Of a DNA stretch of 64,000 bases, positions 27,643-36,251 are shown in pieces. The first letter of the stretch is position 1. Every line of letters starts with the position of its first letter. Source of the stretch: Microvirga calopogonii. Lineage in GTDB: Bacteria > Pseudomonadota > Alphaproteobacteria > Rhizobiales > Beijerinckiaceae. The translations under genes were made by a program, and so were the position numbers. Location of the stretch: NCBI RefSeq assembly GCF_003347665.1, contig NZ_QDGA01000001.1, forward strand, positions 372,655 to 436,654, in the 5' to 3' direction. Below the pieces are notes generated by a model. The model did not search any database and was not told the DNA's origin. It saw only the letters and a program-made list of their open reading frames with translations.

Positions 27643-28083
27643 ATGAGTCAAATGCCCAGGATCACGTTCATCGAGGATGCCGCGGCGCTTCAGCCGGTTC
27701 TTCGGAAAGGCTTGCGGGAGTTCAACAAAACTCTTTTCGTCGGCCATCCGCCGGGCCGGGACCTCGCCATCGCGCTTCGCGAACCCGGCAGCGACGAGCC
27801 GGTCGGAGGGCTCTGCGGCCGCATGAATGGCGGCTGGCTTGCCATCGAGCTCATCTTCGTGCCCGAGGCCTTTCGCGGCATGGGGCTTGCGACGCAACTG
27901 ATTGCAATGGCCGAAGAAGAGGCCCGCGACGAGGGTTGCCATTCGGCCTGGATCGACACGCTCAATCCGAAGGCGCTCACGCTCTACCAAAAATTGGGCT
28001 ACGAGCTCTTCGGCGAGCTGAAGGATTACCCGGTCGGCGGCAGCCGCTTCTTCCTGCAGAAGAAACTCGGGCCTATGACCTGA
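27643..28083 (+). CDS. GNAT family N-acetyltransferase
   Basis: 146 aa. The acetyl-CoA binding motif A is seen in FVPEAFRGMGLATQLI, followed by AWIDTLNPKALTLYQKLGYE, the typical GNAT C-terminus. The substrate cannot be predicted. It begins 10 bp after the hydrolase stop and ends 6 bp from a convergent gene. I used ATG 27643; another ATG lies three codons later. Confidence 0.85.
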   Translation: MSQMPRITFIEDAAALQPVLRKGLREFNKTLFVGHPPGRDLAIALREPGSDEPVGGLCGRMNGGWLAIELIFVPEAFRGMGLATQLIAMAEEEARDEGCHSAWIDTLNPKALTLYQKLGYELFGELKDYPVGGSRFFLQKKLGPMT

Positions 28084-28089
28084 ACTGCG

Positions 28090-28614
28090 TTAAGCACTCC
28101 ACTCATCCGCGAGCACGGCCCAGCGCTCGTGGTCGCGCCATTCGCCGCCGATCTTGAGATAACGCGGCGAGTAGCCCTCCTGGCGAAAGCCGAGGCGCTG
28201 GACGAGGGCGCGGGAAGGCCCGTTGCCCGGCTGGATATTGGCCTCGATGCGGTGCAATCCGAGTTCGCCGAAGGCGTGCGAGACCACGCGGCTCACCGCT
28301 TCGCTCATCAGCCCACGCCCGTTCATGCCGGCCATGCCGTAATAGCCCATATAGGCGCTCTGGAAGAAGCCGCGCACGATCTCGCTCAGGTTGACGATTC
28401 CGACGATCCTGCCGCTCTCCCGCTCACGGGCGATGAAGCCGATGGAGCGGTCGCCATCACAGCGGGCGAGATAACCCTGGAAGCTCGCATGATCGCGGCA
28501 GGGCGAAACCCAGGGCTCGTGCAGATCGATGCTCGCGAGATTGGCCGCGATCAACTCGGCGGCGTCCGAGGCATGTACGAGACGAATGACAACGCGTGGC
28601 AACATGAAGTTCAT
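28090..28614 (-). CDS. GNAT family N-acetyltransferase, RimJ/RimL type
   Basis: 174 aa from ATG 28614, which has GAAG five bases upstream. An ATG six codons earlier (28632) is possible but has no ribosome-binding site. Family signs are GIVNLSEIVRG, the acetyl-CoA loop AGMNGRGLMSEAV, and the C-terminal LHRIEANIQPGNGPSRALVQRLGF. RimJ-like enzymes acetylate ribosomal protein N-termini or other amines; the target here is unknown. Convergent with the preceding acetyltransferase, with 6 bp between them. Confidence 0.87.
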   Translation of the reverse strand: MNFMLPRVVIRLVHASDAAELIAANLASIDLHEPWVSPCRDHASFQGYLARCDGDRSIGFIARERESGRIVGIVNLSEIVRGFFQSAYMGYYGMAGMNGRGLMSEAVSRVVSHAFGELGLHRIEANIQPGNGPSRALVQRLGFRQEGYSPRYLKIGGEWRDHERWAVLADEWSA

Positions 28615-28686
28615 CCCATCTTCAGGAACCATGGCATAGACATGTCGTTGTCGTCAGCCCCTCCTCAAAACAAAAAGGATTGGACC

Positions 28687-28992
28687 ATGCGAGCCATCAT
28701 TCTCCCCGCTTTCGCTCTCGCCCTCGGCGCAGGCTTCTTTGCTGCACCGCAAGAAGCTCAGGCCCGTTTCGGCGCCGAGCAGCTGCAGGCGCCCAGCCTT
28801 GTGGACGACGTGGCCTGTGTGACGCGGCGTGTGCGCACCGTGCGTCCCAACGGCCGTGTCGTCTATCGCACCGTGCGTGAATGTGGCGTCCCGGCCTGGC
28901 AGCGTCGGGCCGATCGCTGCCGCACCGTGCGCGAGCGCGTGGTGCAGCCCAGCGGCCGCGTCGTGTATCGCGAGATTCGCCGCTGCCGCTGA
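28687..28992 (+). CDS. Small exported Arg/Cys-rich protein with two internal repeats
   Basis: 101 aa. Signal peptide to about residue 25 (hydrophobic ALALGAGFF, then AQA). The mature part has two copies of a ~22-residue unit, each opening with Cys and containing GRVVYR: CVTRRVRTVRPNGRVVYRTV and CRTVRERVVQPSGRVVYREI, each closed by another Cys. The four cysteines could form two disulfide-bounded loops. Very basic. No family recognised; function unknown. A strong terminator follows 22 bp after the stop. Confidence 0.7.
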   Translation: MRAIILPAFALALGAGFFAAPQEAQARFGAEQLQAPSLVDDVACVTRRVRTVRPNGRVVYRTVRECGVPAWQRRADRCRTVRERVVQPSGRVVYREIRRCR

Positions 28993-29014
28993 TCAAGCTC
29001 AGCTGAAAGCAGCA

Positions 29015-29040
29015 GGGCCCGGGATCACCGGGCCCTTTTT
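29015..29040 (+). terminator. Intrinsic terminator after the small exported protein
   Basis: 8-bp stem GGGCCCGG/CCGGGCCC with a 5-base loop and five T. The last T is the first base of the complementary stop codon of the convergent ammonia-lyase gene. Confidence 0.8.
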
Positions 29041-30671
29041 CATTCCAGCTCCCCAATGGCGCTCTCGACCGCTTCGACCACCGCGCCCGAGCGCACGAGG
29101 TCGAGGGCCTGCCGCATCTCCGTCGCGTACCAGCGGTCACCGTCGAGCGCCGGCGGAATGACGGCGCGGATCGCGTCCATCGCGGCGCGCGAGCCCTTGC
29201 CCAGCGGGTAGTCCTTGGCGAGCGGTTCCACGAGGGTGAGCGCCTGCGCGGCCATCAGCAATTCGCCGGCTACGATCTGCTCCACGTTCTCGACGACGAT
29301 GCGAGCCTTGCGCCCGCACCAGGTGGAGTTGGAGACGTGGTCCTCGGCATTGGATTTGCCCGGGATGGAATCGACCGAACCGGGCGTCGCCAGTCCCCGG
29401 TTTTCCATGACCAGCGCCGACATGGAGCACTGCACCGTGGCAAAGCCCGTGTTGAGGCCGCGCTTGCCGGCCAGCAGGTTGCGCGGCAAGCCGTAGGACA
29501 TGGTGGGATCGATGAGGCGCGCGAGGCGACGCTCGGAAATCGCTCCGAGATCCGCCATGGCGATGGCGAGAAAATCCATGGCCTGCGCCATGTACTGTCC
29601 GTGGAAATGGCCGCCCGAGATCGACACGTAGCCGCCCTGCCCGTCGTCGAAGATCAGCGGGTTGTCGGTGGCGGAGTTCATCTCGGTGCCGATGATGCGC
29701 TCCACGTACTCGACAGCCTCGACGGCCGGCCCGTGAACCTGCGGCGTGCAGCGCAGCGAGTAGACATCCTGCACACGGGGAGGCGCGGGCGTTCCCGGCT
29801 GGCGCGGCTCGTCGGGGAAGACGATGTCGCGCGCGTCCTGCGAGCAGCGCTTCGTGCCCTCGAGGATGCGCAGCAGGTTGCGTGCCGTGCGCGCCTGGCC
29901 CGGATGCGGACGTGCCTTGTGCACGCGCGGGTCGAAGGCCGCGAGTTCGCCGCGCATGGCTTCCAGCGACAGGCACATGGCGATGTCGGCCTGCTTGAGC
30001 AGGCGGCGCGCGTCGTGCGTGGCGAGAGCCCCGAGGGCGAGCGACGTGGTCGAGCCGTTGATGAGCGCGGAGGCATCCTTCGCGCCGAGCTCGAAATCGG
30101 GATTGAAGCCAGCCTCCCTGATGGCTTCGCGCGCCGGCATCCGGCGGCCGCGATAGATCATCTCGGCCTCTTCGAAACCACAGACGGCGCCGGCCATGTG
30201 CGCGAGCGGCGCCAGGTCGCCCGAGGCGCCGACGGAGCCCTTCTGCGGAATGACCGGATGCAGGCCCGCATTGAGGAAGGCGATGAGGCGCTCCACCAGC
30301 TCGACGCGCGGCCCCGAATAGTTCGACGCGAAGGCATTGGCGCGCAGGAGCATCATGGCGCGCGTCACGTCCTCGGCGAAAGGCTCGCCGACACCGGTGG
30401 CATGGGCGTAAACGGTCTTCTGCTGATAGGCTGCCATATCGGCGATGAGGACACGTTGGTCCTTGAACAGGCCGACGCCGGTGTTGAAGGCGTACATGAG
30501 CGGCGCGTCGTCATGCATCCAGGTGCGGTCGATATAGTCGCGCGTGGCGGCGATGCGCTCGCGCGCTTCCGGCGCCAGGGCGGCCGTGGCGAATGTCCCT
30601 TCAGCATCGGCGCGCGCGACGCGCACTACATCCTGGATCCCGAGAGTGGCGCCGTCGAGCTTGACCGTCAT
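29040..30671 (-). CDS. Aromatic amino acid ammonia-lyase (HutH family)
   Basis: 543 aa. The MIO cofactor tripeptide A149-S150-G151 lies in GSVGASGDLAPLAH. Catalytic Y60 is in MYAFNTGVG, where most histidine ammonia-lyases have YGxNTGFG. Other family motifs are RPHPGQ, QDVYSLRCTPQVHG, GGHFHGQ and AEDHVSN. It removes ammonia from histidine or a related amino acid to give an alpha,beta-unsaturated acid. None of hutU, hutI or hutG is adjacent, and the altered glycine loop leaves substrate open. It runs convergent to the small exported protein. Confidence 0.85.
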   Translation of the reverse strand: MTVKLDGATLGIQDVVRVARADAEGTFATAALAPEARERIAATRDYIDRTWMHDDAPLMYAFNTGVGLFKDQRVLIADMAAYQQKTVYAHATGVGEPFAEDVTRAMMLLRANAFASNYSGPRVELVERLIAFLNAGLHPVIPQKGSVGASGDLAPLAHMAGAVCGFEEAEMIYRGRRMPAREAIREAGFNPDFELGAKDASALINGSTTSLALGALATHDARRLLKQADIAMCLSLEAMRGELAAFDPRVHKARPHPGQARTARNLLRILEGTKRCSQDARDIVFPDEPRQPGTPAPPRVQDVYSLRCTPQVHGPAVEAVEYVERIIGTEMNSATDNPLIFDDGQGGYVSISGGHFHGQYMAQAMDFLAIAMADLGAISERRLARLIDPTMSYGLPRNLLAGKRGLNTGFATVQCSMSALVMENRGLATPGSVDSIPGKSNAEDHVSNSTWCGRKARIVVENVEQIVAGELLMAAQALTLVEPLAKDYPLGKGSRAAMDAIRAVIPPALDGDRWYATEMRQALDLVRSGAVVEAVESAIGELE

Positions 30672-30748
30672 CGCTGTTCCTCACGTTGAAGACAAAGGGA
30701 TACCGAGGCTTCGCACGCGGCGCAACCTCGGCCCTATTCCTCACACCA

Positions 30749-30840
30749 CGTCATCACCGGCCTCGTGCCGGTGATCCCGATGGCATGGAACGCCGAGCTT
30801 CACCTTAGCGGGATGGCCGGGACAGGCCCGGCCATGACGT
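30749..30840. repeat. Dual-hairpin dispersed element, family C, copy 1
   Basis: Hairpin TCATCACCGG/CCGGTGAT, a ~35-bp linker, then hairpin ATGGCCGGG/CCCGGCCAT. Ends ACGTCAT and ATGACGT are inverted. Related elements at 39208-39296 and 44039-44149 are in the opposite orientation. Confidence 0.8.
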
Positions 30841-30869
30841 GGAGGGTGTGTGAAACGGAGGTCCCAACG

Positions 30870-30896
30870 AAAAAGGCCCCGGCTGTGCCGAGGCCC
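30870..30896 (-). terminator. Terminator of the ugp-type operon
   Basis: On the minus strand a 9-bp stem with one mismatch (GGCCTCGGC/GCCGGGGCC) is followed by five T. It lies 33 bp after the ATPase stop. Confidence 0.7.
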
Positions 30897-30928
30897 TGTG
30901 ATTTTTCCGTCAGCCGACCGTTCCGCCG

Positions 30929-32005
<1,077 letters not shown>

Positions 32006-32117
32006 TGTTTCGTTCCTTTAACCGCTGCCCGCGCCGCATGGGGCACCGGGCGAAAATTCCGTTAAGTGAGAAGGAGCCCTCCCACCATGAAGCCGAGAGG
32101 GCCGTGCGCAACCTGCG

Positions 32118-32963
32118 TCACTTCTCCGTTTCGACGAGACCCTTCACGAAGAGCCGCTGCATGAAGATGACGACCAGAACCGGCGGGATCATCGCGAGCA
32201 CGGCCGTCGTCATGGCGATGTTCCACTCGGTCAGCGCATCCGTGGTCGTGATCATCTTCTTGATGCCGATCACGATGGTCTGCATCGAGCTTTTCGTGGT
32301 GATCAGCAGCGGCCAGAGATACTGGTTCCAGCCATAGATGAACTGAATCACGAAGAGCGCCGCGATCGTCGTCATCGACAGCGGGAGAAGCGTGTCCTTG
32401 AAGAAGCGGAACGCGCCTGCGCCGTCGATCTTCGAGGCTTCCAGCAGCTCCTCCGGAATGGTCATGAAGAACTGGCGGAAGAGAAGCGTACCGGTGGCCG
32501 ACGCGATGAGCGGCAGGATGAGACCGGAATAAGTATCGAGAAGCCCCAGATCGGCGACGATCTTGTAGGTCGGATAGATACGCACTTCGACCGGAAGCAT
32601 CAGGGTGATGAAGATGACCCAGAATGCCGTCCTGCGGAACGGGAACTTGAAATAGACCACCGCATAGGCCGACAGGATCGAGATCAGGATCTTACCGAAG
32701 GCGATGCCCAGCGCCATGATCATGGAATTGAGCATCATGCCCATCACGGGCTCGCGGGCCGTCTTGCCGCCGTAGAAAAGCGCGCGGGAGTAGTTTTCCA
32801 GCGCCTGGTTGCCCGGCACCAGCGGCATGTTGCCGTTGATGATGGTGGCGGTGTCGAAGGTCGACGCCATGATGGCGAGATAGACCGGGAAGGCCACCAG
32901 GACGACGCCGAGCACCAGCGTCAGGTAGGCCATGAAGTCTCTAAAGGGACGATTCTCGACCAT
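32118..32963 (-). CDS. ugpE: Glycerol-3-phosphate/sugar ABC transporter permease UgpE
   Basis: 281 aa, six membrane helices. The EAA loop is EELLEASKIDGAGAFRFF, the canonical MalG/UgpE form. The start ATG (32963) overlaps the upstream permease stop (ATGA). The C-terminus MQRLFVKGLVETEK matches the conserved end of UgpE-like proteins. A longer open frame upstream lies within ugpA and was not used. Confidence 0.92.
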   Translation of the reverse strand: MVENRPFRDFMAYLTLVLGVVLVAFPVYLAIMASTFDTATIINGNMPLVPGNQALENYSRALFYGGKTAREPVMGMMLNSMIMALGIAFGKILISILSAYAVVYFKFPFRRTAFWVIFITLMLPVEVRIYPTYKIVADLGLLDTYSGLILPLIASATGTLLFRQFFMTIPEELLEASKIDGAGAFRFFKDTLLPLSMTTIAALFVIQFIYGWNQYLWPLLITTKSSMQTIVIGIKKMITTTDALTEWNIAMTTAVLAMIPPVLVVIFMQRLFVKGLVETEK

Positions 32964-33844
32964 CAGTACTGCACCTTGCGCTCGACGTATTTGAACTGGA
33001 TGGCGGTCAGCCCGATCACGATGACCATGAGGACCACCGATTGAGCGGCCGAGAGGCCGAGATCGCCGCCGGAGCGGCCGTCCGCATAAACCTTGTAGAC
33101 GAGAGTTGTCGTCGTTCCGGCAGGACCGCCGCCCGTCACGGCATCGATGATGCCGAAGGTCTCGAAGAACACGTACACGATGGTCACGACGAGAAGAAAG
33201 AAGGTCGTGGGCGAGAGCAGCGGGAAGATGATCGTCCAGAAGCGGCGCAGGGGACCGGCACCGTCGATGGCGCCTGCTTCGATCACGCTCTTCGGAATCG
33301 CCTGGAGGCCCGCGAGGAAGAACAGGAAGTTGTAGCTGACATGCTTCCACGTGGCGGAGAGCACGAGCAGGGTCATGGCATCCTTGCCGTCAAGCATGGG
33401 ATTCCAGTTGAACCCCATGACGTTGAGCGGGCGGCCGAGCGTGCCGAGCGTCGGATGGAACATGAACATCCACAAAACGCCCGCGATGGCGGGGGCCACC
33501 GCATAAGGCCAGATCAGCAGGGTCTTGAAGCCATGGCCGCCGCGCAGGCTCTTGTCGGCCTGGGTGGCGAAAAGAAGGGCGACGGCGAGCGAGAAGAAGG
33601 CCACCAGCGTCGAGAAAATCACGGTCGTGATCATCGCCCGGTAATATTCAGGCTGCTCGAAGACCGCGCTGTAGTTCTCGAAGCCGACGAATTCGGAAGC
33701 AAGGCCGAAGGCATCCTCGCGCAGGAAGGACTGCCAGATTGCCTGCGAGGCCGGCAGGTAGAAGAAGATGACGGTGATCGCCATCTGCGGAAGGATCAGC
33801 AGCAGAGGCAGCGTCCAGCCTGAAAAATGAGCTCGTTTTTCCAT
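32963..33844 (-). CDS. ugpA: Glycerol-3-phosphate/sugar ABC transporter permease UgpA
   Basis: 293 aa, six membrane helices, MalF/UgpA family. The EAA loop is in KSVIEAGAIDGAGPLRRFW. LIWPYAVAPAIAGVLWMFMFHPTLG and FNWNP are typical of UgpA. It follows the binding protein gene by 124 bp that hold a stable hairpin, and is coupled to ugpE by a 4-bp overlap. Confidence 0.92.
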   Translation of the reverse strand: MEKRAHFSGWTLPLLLILPQMAITVIFFYLPASQAIWQSFLREDAFGLASEFVGFENYSAVFEQPEYYRAMITTVIFSTLVAFFSLAVALLFATQADKSLRGGHGFKTLLIWPYAVAPAIAGVLWMFMFHPTLGTLGRPLNVMGFNWNPMLDGKDAMTLLVLSATWKHVSYNFLFFLAGLQAIPKSVIEAGAIDGAGPLRRFWTIIFPLLSPTTFFLLVVTIVYVFFETFGIIDAVTGGGPAGTTTTLVYKVYADGRSGGDLGLSAAQSVVLMVIVIGLTAIQFKYVERKVQY

Positions 33845-33913
33845 CGCGCTTACGGTTGTCCGGTGACGGTGCAGATGACGGCATCCACCGGTCTGCGAGG
33901 TTGTCCTATAAGA

Positions 33914-33946
33914 TCATCCCGGACGGCTTTCGGCCGCCCGGGATGA
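33914..33946. repeat. Stable hairpin between ugpB and ugpA
   Basis: 14-bp stem with one mismatch (TCATCCCGG... CCGGGATGA, 5-base loop), just after the ugpB stop in the direction of transcription. No T-run follows on that strand, so mRNA stabilisation of the binding-protein message is more likely than full termination. Confidence 0.65.
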
Positions 33947-33968
33947 AAAACTGTCGAGTCGGGCGGAG

Positions 33969-35276
33969 TTAGCGAACGGTACGCTCGAACTGGCGCAGGA
34001 TCTGGTTCGAGCGGGTCACCGCGGCGTCCAAGGCATCCTTGGCTGGCTTCTGGCCGGCGAGGGCCGCCTCGATCTCCTCGGAGATCACGTCGCGGATCTG
34101 GACCATGTTGCCGAAGCGCAGACCGCGGGAATTCTCGGTCGGCTCCTTGTTGGTCAGCTCCTTCAGGGGCGTCTCGAGGACCGGGTTCTTCTCATAGAAG
34201 CCGGAAGCCTTGGTCTTCTCGTAGGCGGCCTTCGTGATCGGGAGGTAGCCCGATTCCTGGTGCAGCTTGGCCTGACGGTCGGTGTCCGACAGGAAGGCGA
34301 AGAACTTGGCCACGCCCTTGTATTCCTCAGCCTTCTTGCCACCCATGACCCACAGGGAAGCGCCGCCGATGATCGAGTTCTGCGGAGCGCCCTGGACGTC
34401 CGGGTAATACGGCATCGGCACCGAGGTGAAGTCGAACTTCGCGTTGGCCTTCACGTTGCCGTAGAAGCCCGACGAGGTCAGGAAGATCGCGCATTCGCCG
34501 GAGGTGAAGCGGCCTTCGCTCTTCGAGTCGCGGCCCGAATAATCGTAGGTCTTGTCCTTCTGCAGGTCGACGAGGTTCTGCAGGTGACGGATGTGAGCCG
34601 GGGAGTTGAACTTCATCTCCGTGTCGAAACCGTCGAGGCCGTTGGCCTTCGTCGCCATGGGAATGTTGTGCCAGGCGGAGAACTGCTCGACATTGGCCCA
34701 GGAAGCCCAGGCGTTCGAGAAGCCGCAGGTGTCGTGGCCGGCGGCCTTGAGCTTCTTGCCGGCTTCGAAAACCTCAGGCCAGGTCTTCGGAATTTCGTTC
34801 ACGCCGGCCTTCTTCAGCTCGTCCTTGTTGATCCACATGACCATCGAGGAGGAGTTGAACGGGAAGGAGAGCATCTCGCCCTTGGCCGTGGAATAGTAGC
34901 CGGTGATCGCCGGCAGGTAGGCCTTCGGGTCGAACTGTTCGCCGGCCTCGGCCATCATCTGGTAGACGGGCTTCACGGCACCGCGGGCGCCCATCATGGT
35001 CGCCGTGCCGACTTCGAACACCTGCAGGATGTGGGGAGCGTTGCCGGCGCGGAAGGCCGCGATGCCGGCGTTCAGCGTGTCGGCATACTGGCCCTTGTAG
35101 CTGACGACGACCTTGTAGTCTTTCTGCGAATTGTTGAACTCTTCCGCCAGCCGGTTCACGACCTCGTTGTTGGCGCCCGTCATGGCGTGCCACCACTGGA
35201 TCTCGGTCTGGGCGAAGGCGGAGGTGCTCGTCGCCAGGCCGATGGCCAGGGCGCCGAGGAGGGACTTCTTCATCAT
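33969..35276 (-). CDS. ugpB: Glycerol-3-phosphate/sugar ABC transporter substrate-binding protein UgpB
   Basis: 435 aa. Signal peptide MMKKSLLGALAIG to an AFA junction near residue 22. The mature start IQWWHAMTG followed by NRLAEEFN, and the VSYKGQYADTLNAGIAAFR segment, are classic UgpB. Later, FPFNSSSMVMW and FYEKNP are also UgpB-like, so glycerol-3-phosphate or its diesters is the likely solute. The ATG at 35276 was chosen because GGGAGAG lies six bases upstream; a longer start at 35291 has no such site. Confidence 0.92.
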   Translation of the reverse strand: MMKKSLLGALAIGLATSTSAFAQTEIQWWHAMTGANNEVVNRLAEEFNNSQKDYKVVVSYKGQYADTLNAGIAAFRAGNAPHILQVFEVGTATMMGARGAVKPVYQMMAEAGEQFDPKAYLPAITGYYSTAKGEMLSFPFNSSSMVMWINKDELKKAGVNEIPKTWPEVFEAGKKLKAAGHDTCGFSNAWASWANVEQFSAWHNIPMATKANGLDGFDTEMKFNSPAHIRHLQNLVDLQKDKTYDYSGRDSKSEGRFTSGECAIFLTSSGFYGNVKANAKFDFTSVPMPYYPDVQGAPQNSIIGGASLWVMGGKKAEEYKGVAKFFAFLSDTDRQAKLHQESGYLPITKAAYEKTKASGFYEKNPVLETPLKELTNKEPTENSRGLRFGNMVQIRDVISEEIEAALAGQKPAKDALDAAVTRSNQILRQFERTVR

Positions 35277-35483
35277 AGTGATCTCTCCCATGTCATCCCG
35301 TCGGGGACGTTCTTGTCGTTCATCACCCCTGCATTAAGGCCGGATGACGTTTCTATGACGAAAACATGACAATCATAGCCGGCTTCAAAATGGAAGCCCT
35401 TTCCACCAAAAGACTTAACGGCCGGCCCTGGGAACAGGCCGGAACGCCTCTTCGTTGAGGGAGTAACTCAACGGAAGAAATCC
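35277..35483. promoter_or_regulatory. Divergent promoter region, ugp operon and stress-type gene
   Basis: 207 bp between two divergent starts, so promoters for both must lie here. I could not pick -10/-35 boxes or a pho box with confidence. Confidence 0.35.
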
Positions 35484-36203
35484 ATGCCCCAGATGATCGC
35501 AGCCCTGTTCAGGGATCCCGCCCAAGCCCGACAAGCCCTTCAATCCCTGCTGGAAATGGGCATCGCCGAGAACCGAATCGTGGCTGCCGGCAACGCCGAG
35601 GCGCGCGAGATCTCGTCGATCTCGGGCTTTCGTGCCCTCTCCGCGCGGGACGAGACCCTGGACGCTCTCCAAGATTTGAACCTTCCGGAGGCCGACAAGC
35701 GGCTCTTCGAGCAGGGAATCCACAGGCATTGCACCCTCATCGCCGCACAGGTCGACCGGGACAATCTCGAGGAGGCCTTGCGGGTGCTGGAGATGTTCGA
35801 TCCGGTCGATCTGGACGGCAGCAGCCGCGAATGGCTGGGCGGCCACCCGTCCGACCGGGCCGGAGCCGATGCGGGCGCTCCACTGGGCGCCGGGATCACG
35901 GGCGGCTCGGACGGCGGCATGACCAACACGAGCGCCCTGCCCGGAATGGGCCTGATGGCGGAAGGCGCGGACGACCTCGGCACCACGGATCTGAGGACGG
36001 ACGAGTTCGCTCAAGACAATCAGGGGTCGAGCACGACGACCGGCACCGGCTCGCGCCGGAGCGACGAGCGGGCCGACCGGGAAGGCGTCAACGAGCTTGC
36101 CGTCGACACCCGGCCGGATCCCGACCAGCCCGGCCTGATGCAGCGCCACATGAACCGCGGCGGCCGGGTCTGGGCCTACCGCACGTTCGAAGAGGGATTT
36201 TAA
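35484..36203 (+). CDS. Stress-type protein with general-stress-protein-17M-like N-terminal domain
   Basis: 239 aa. Residues 1-~112 form an alpha/beta domain opening with MIAALFRDPAQARQALQSLLEMGI, resembling the YflT/general stress protein family in which a ferredoxin-like fold is formed. The rest (~113-225) is hydrophilic, rich in Gly, Asp, Ser and Thr, and probably disordered. No signal peptide or helix. GGAAG precedes the ATG. It is followed directly by a repeat. Function unknown; assignment to the stress family is from the N-terminal pattern only. Confidence 0.65.
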   Translation: MPQMIAALFRDPAQARQALQSLLEMGIAENRIVAAGNAEAREISSISGFRALSARDETLDALQDLNLPEADKRLFEQGIHRHCTLIAAQVDRDNLEEALRVLEMFDPVDLDGSSREWLGGHPSDRAGADAGAPLGAGITGGSDGGMTNTSALPGMGLMAEGADDLGTTDLRTDEFAQDNQGSSTTTGTGSRRSDERADREGVNELAVDTRPDPDQPGLMQRHMNRGGRVWAYRTFEEGF

Positions 36204-36251
36204 GGCATCGGGCGTGACGTCGAATTCACGCCCGCTTCTGCGTTCGATGCC
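36204..36251. repeat. Composite palindromic repeat, family A related, copy 3
   Basis: Fills the whole gap between two convergent stop codons. Read from the right it starts GGCATCGAACGCAGAAGCGGG, as in family A; from the left it shares CATCGGGCGTGA and AATTCACGCCCG with the palindrome at 10834. It folds as a hairpin (GGCATCG/CGATGCC outer, GGCGTGA/TCACGCC inner) and may terminate both genes. Confidence 0.7.
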
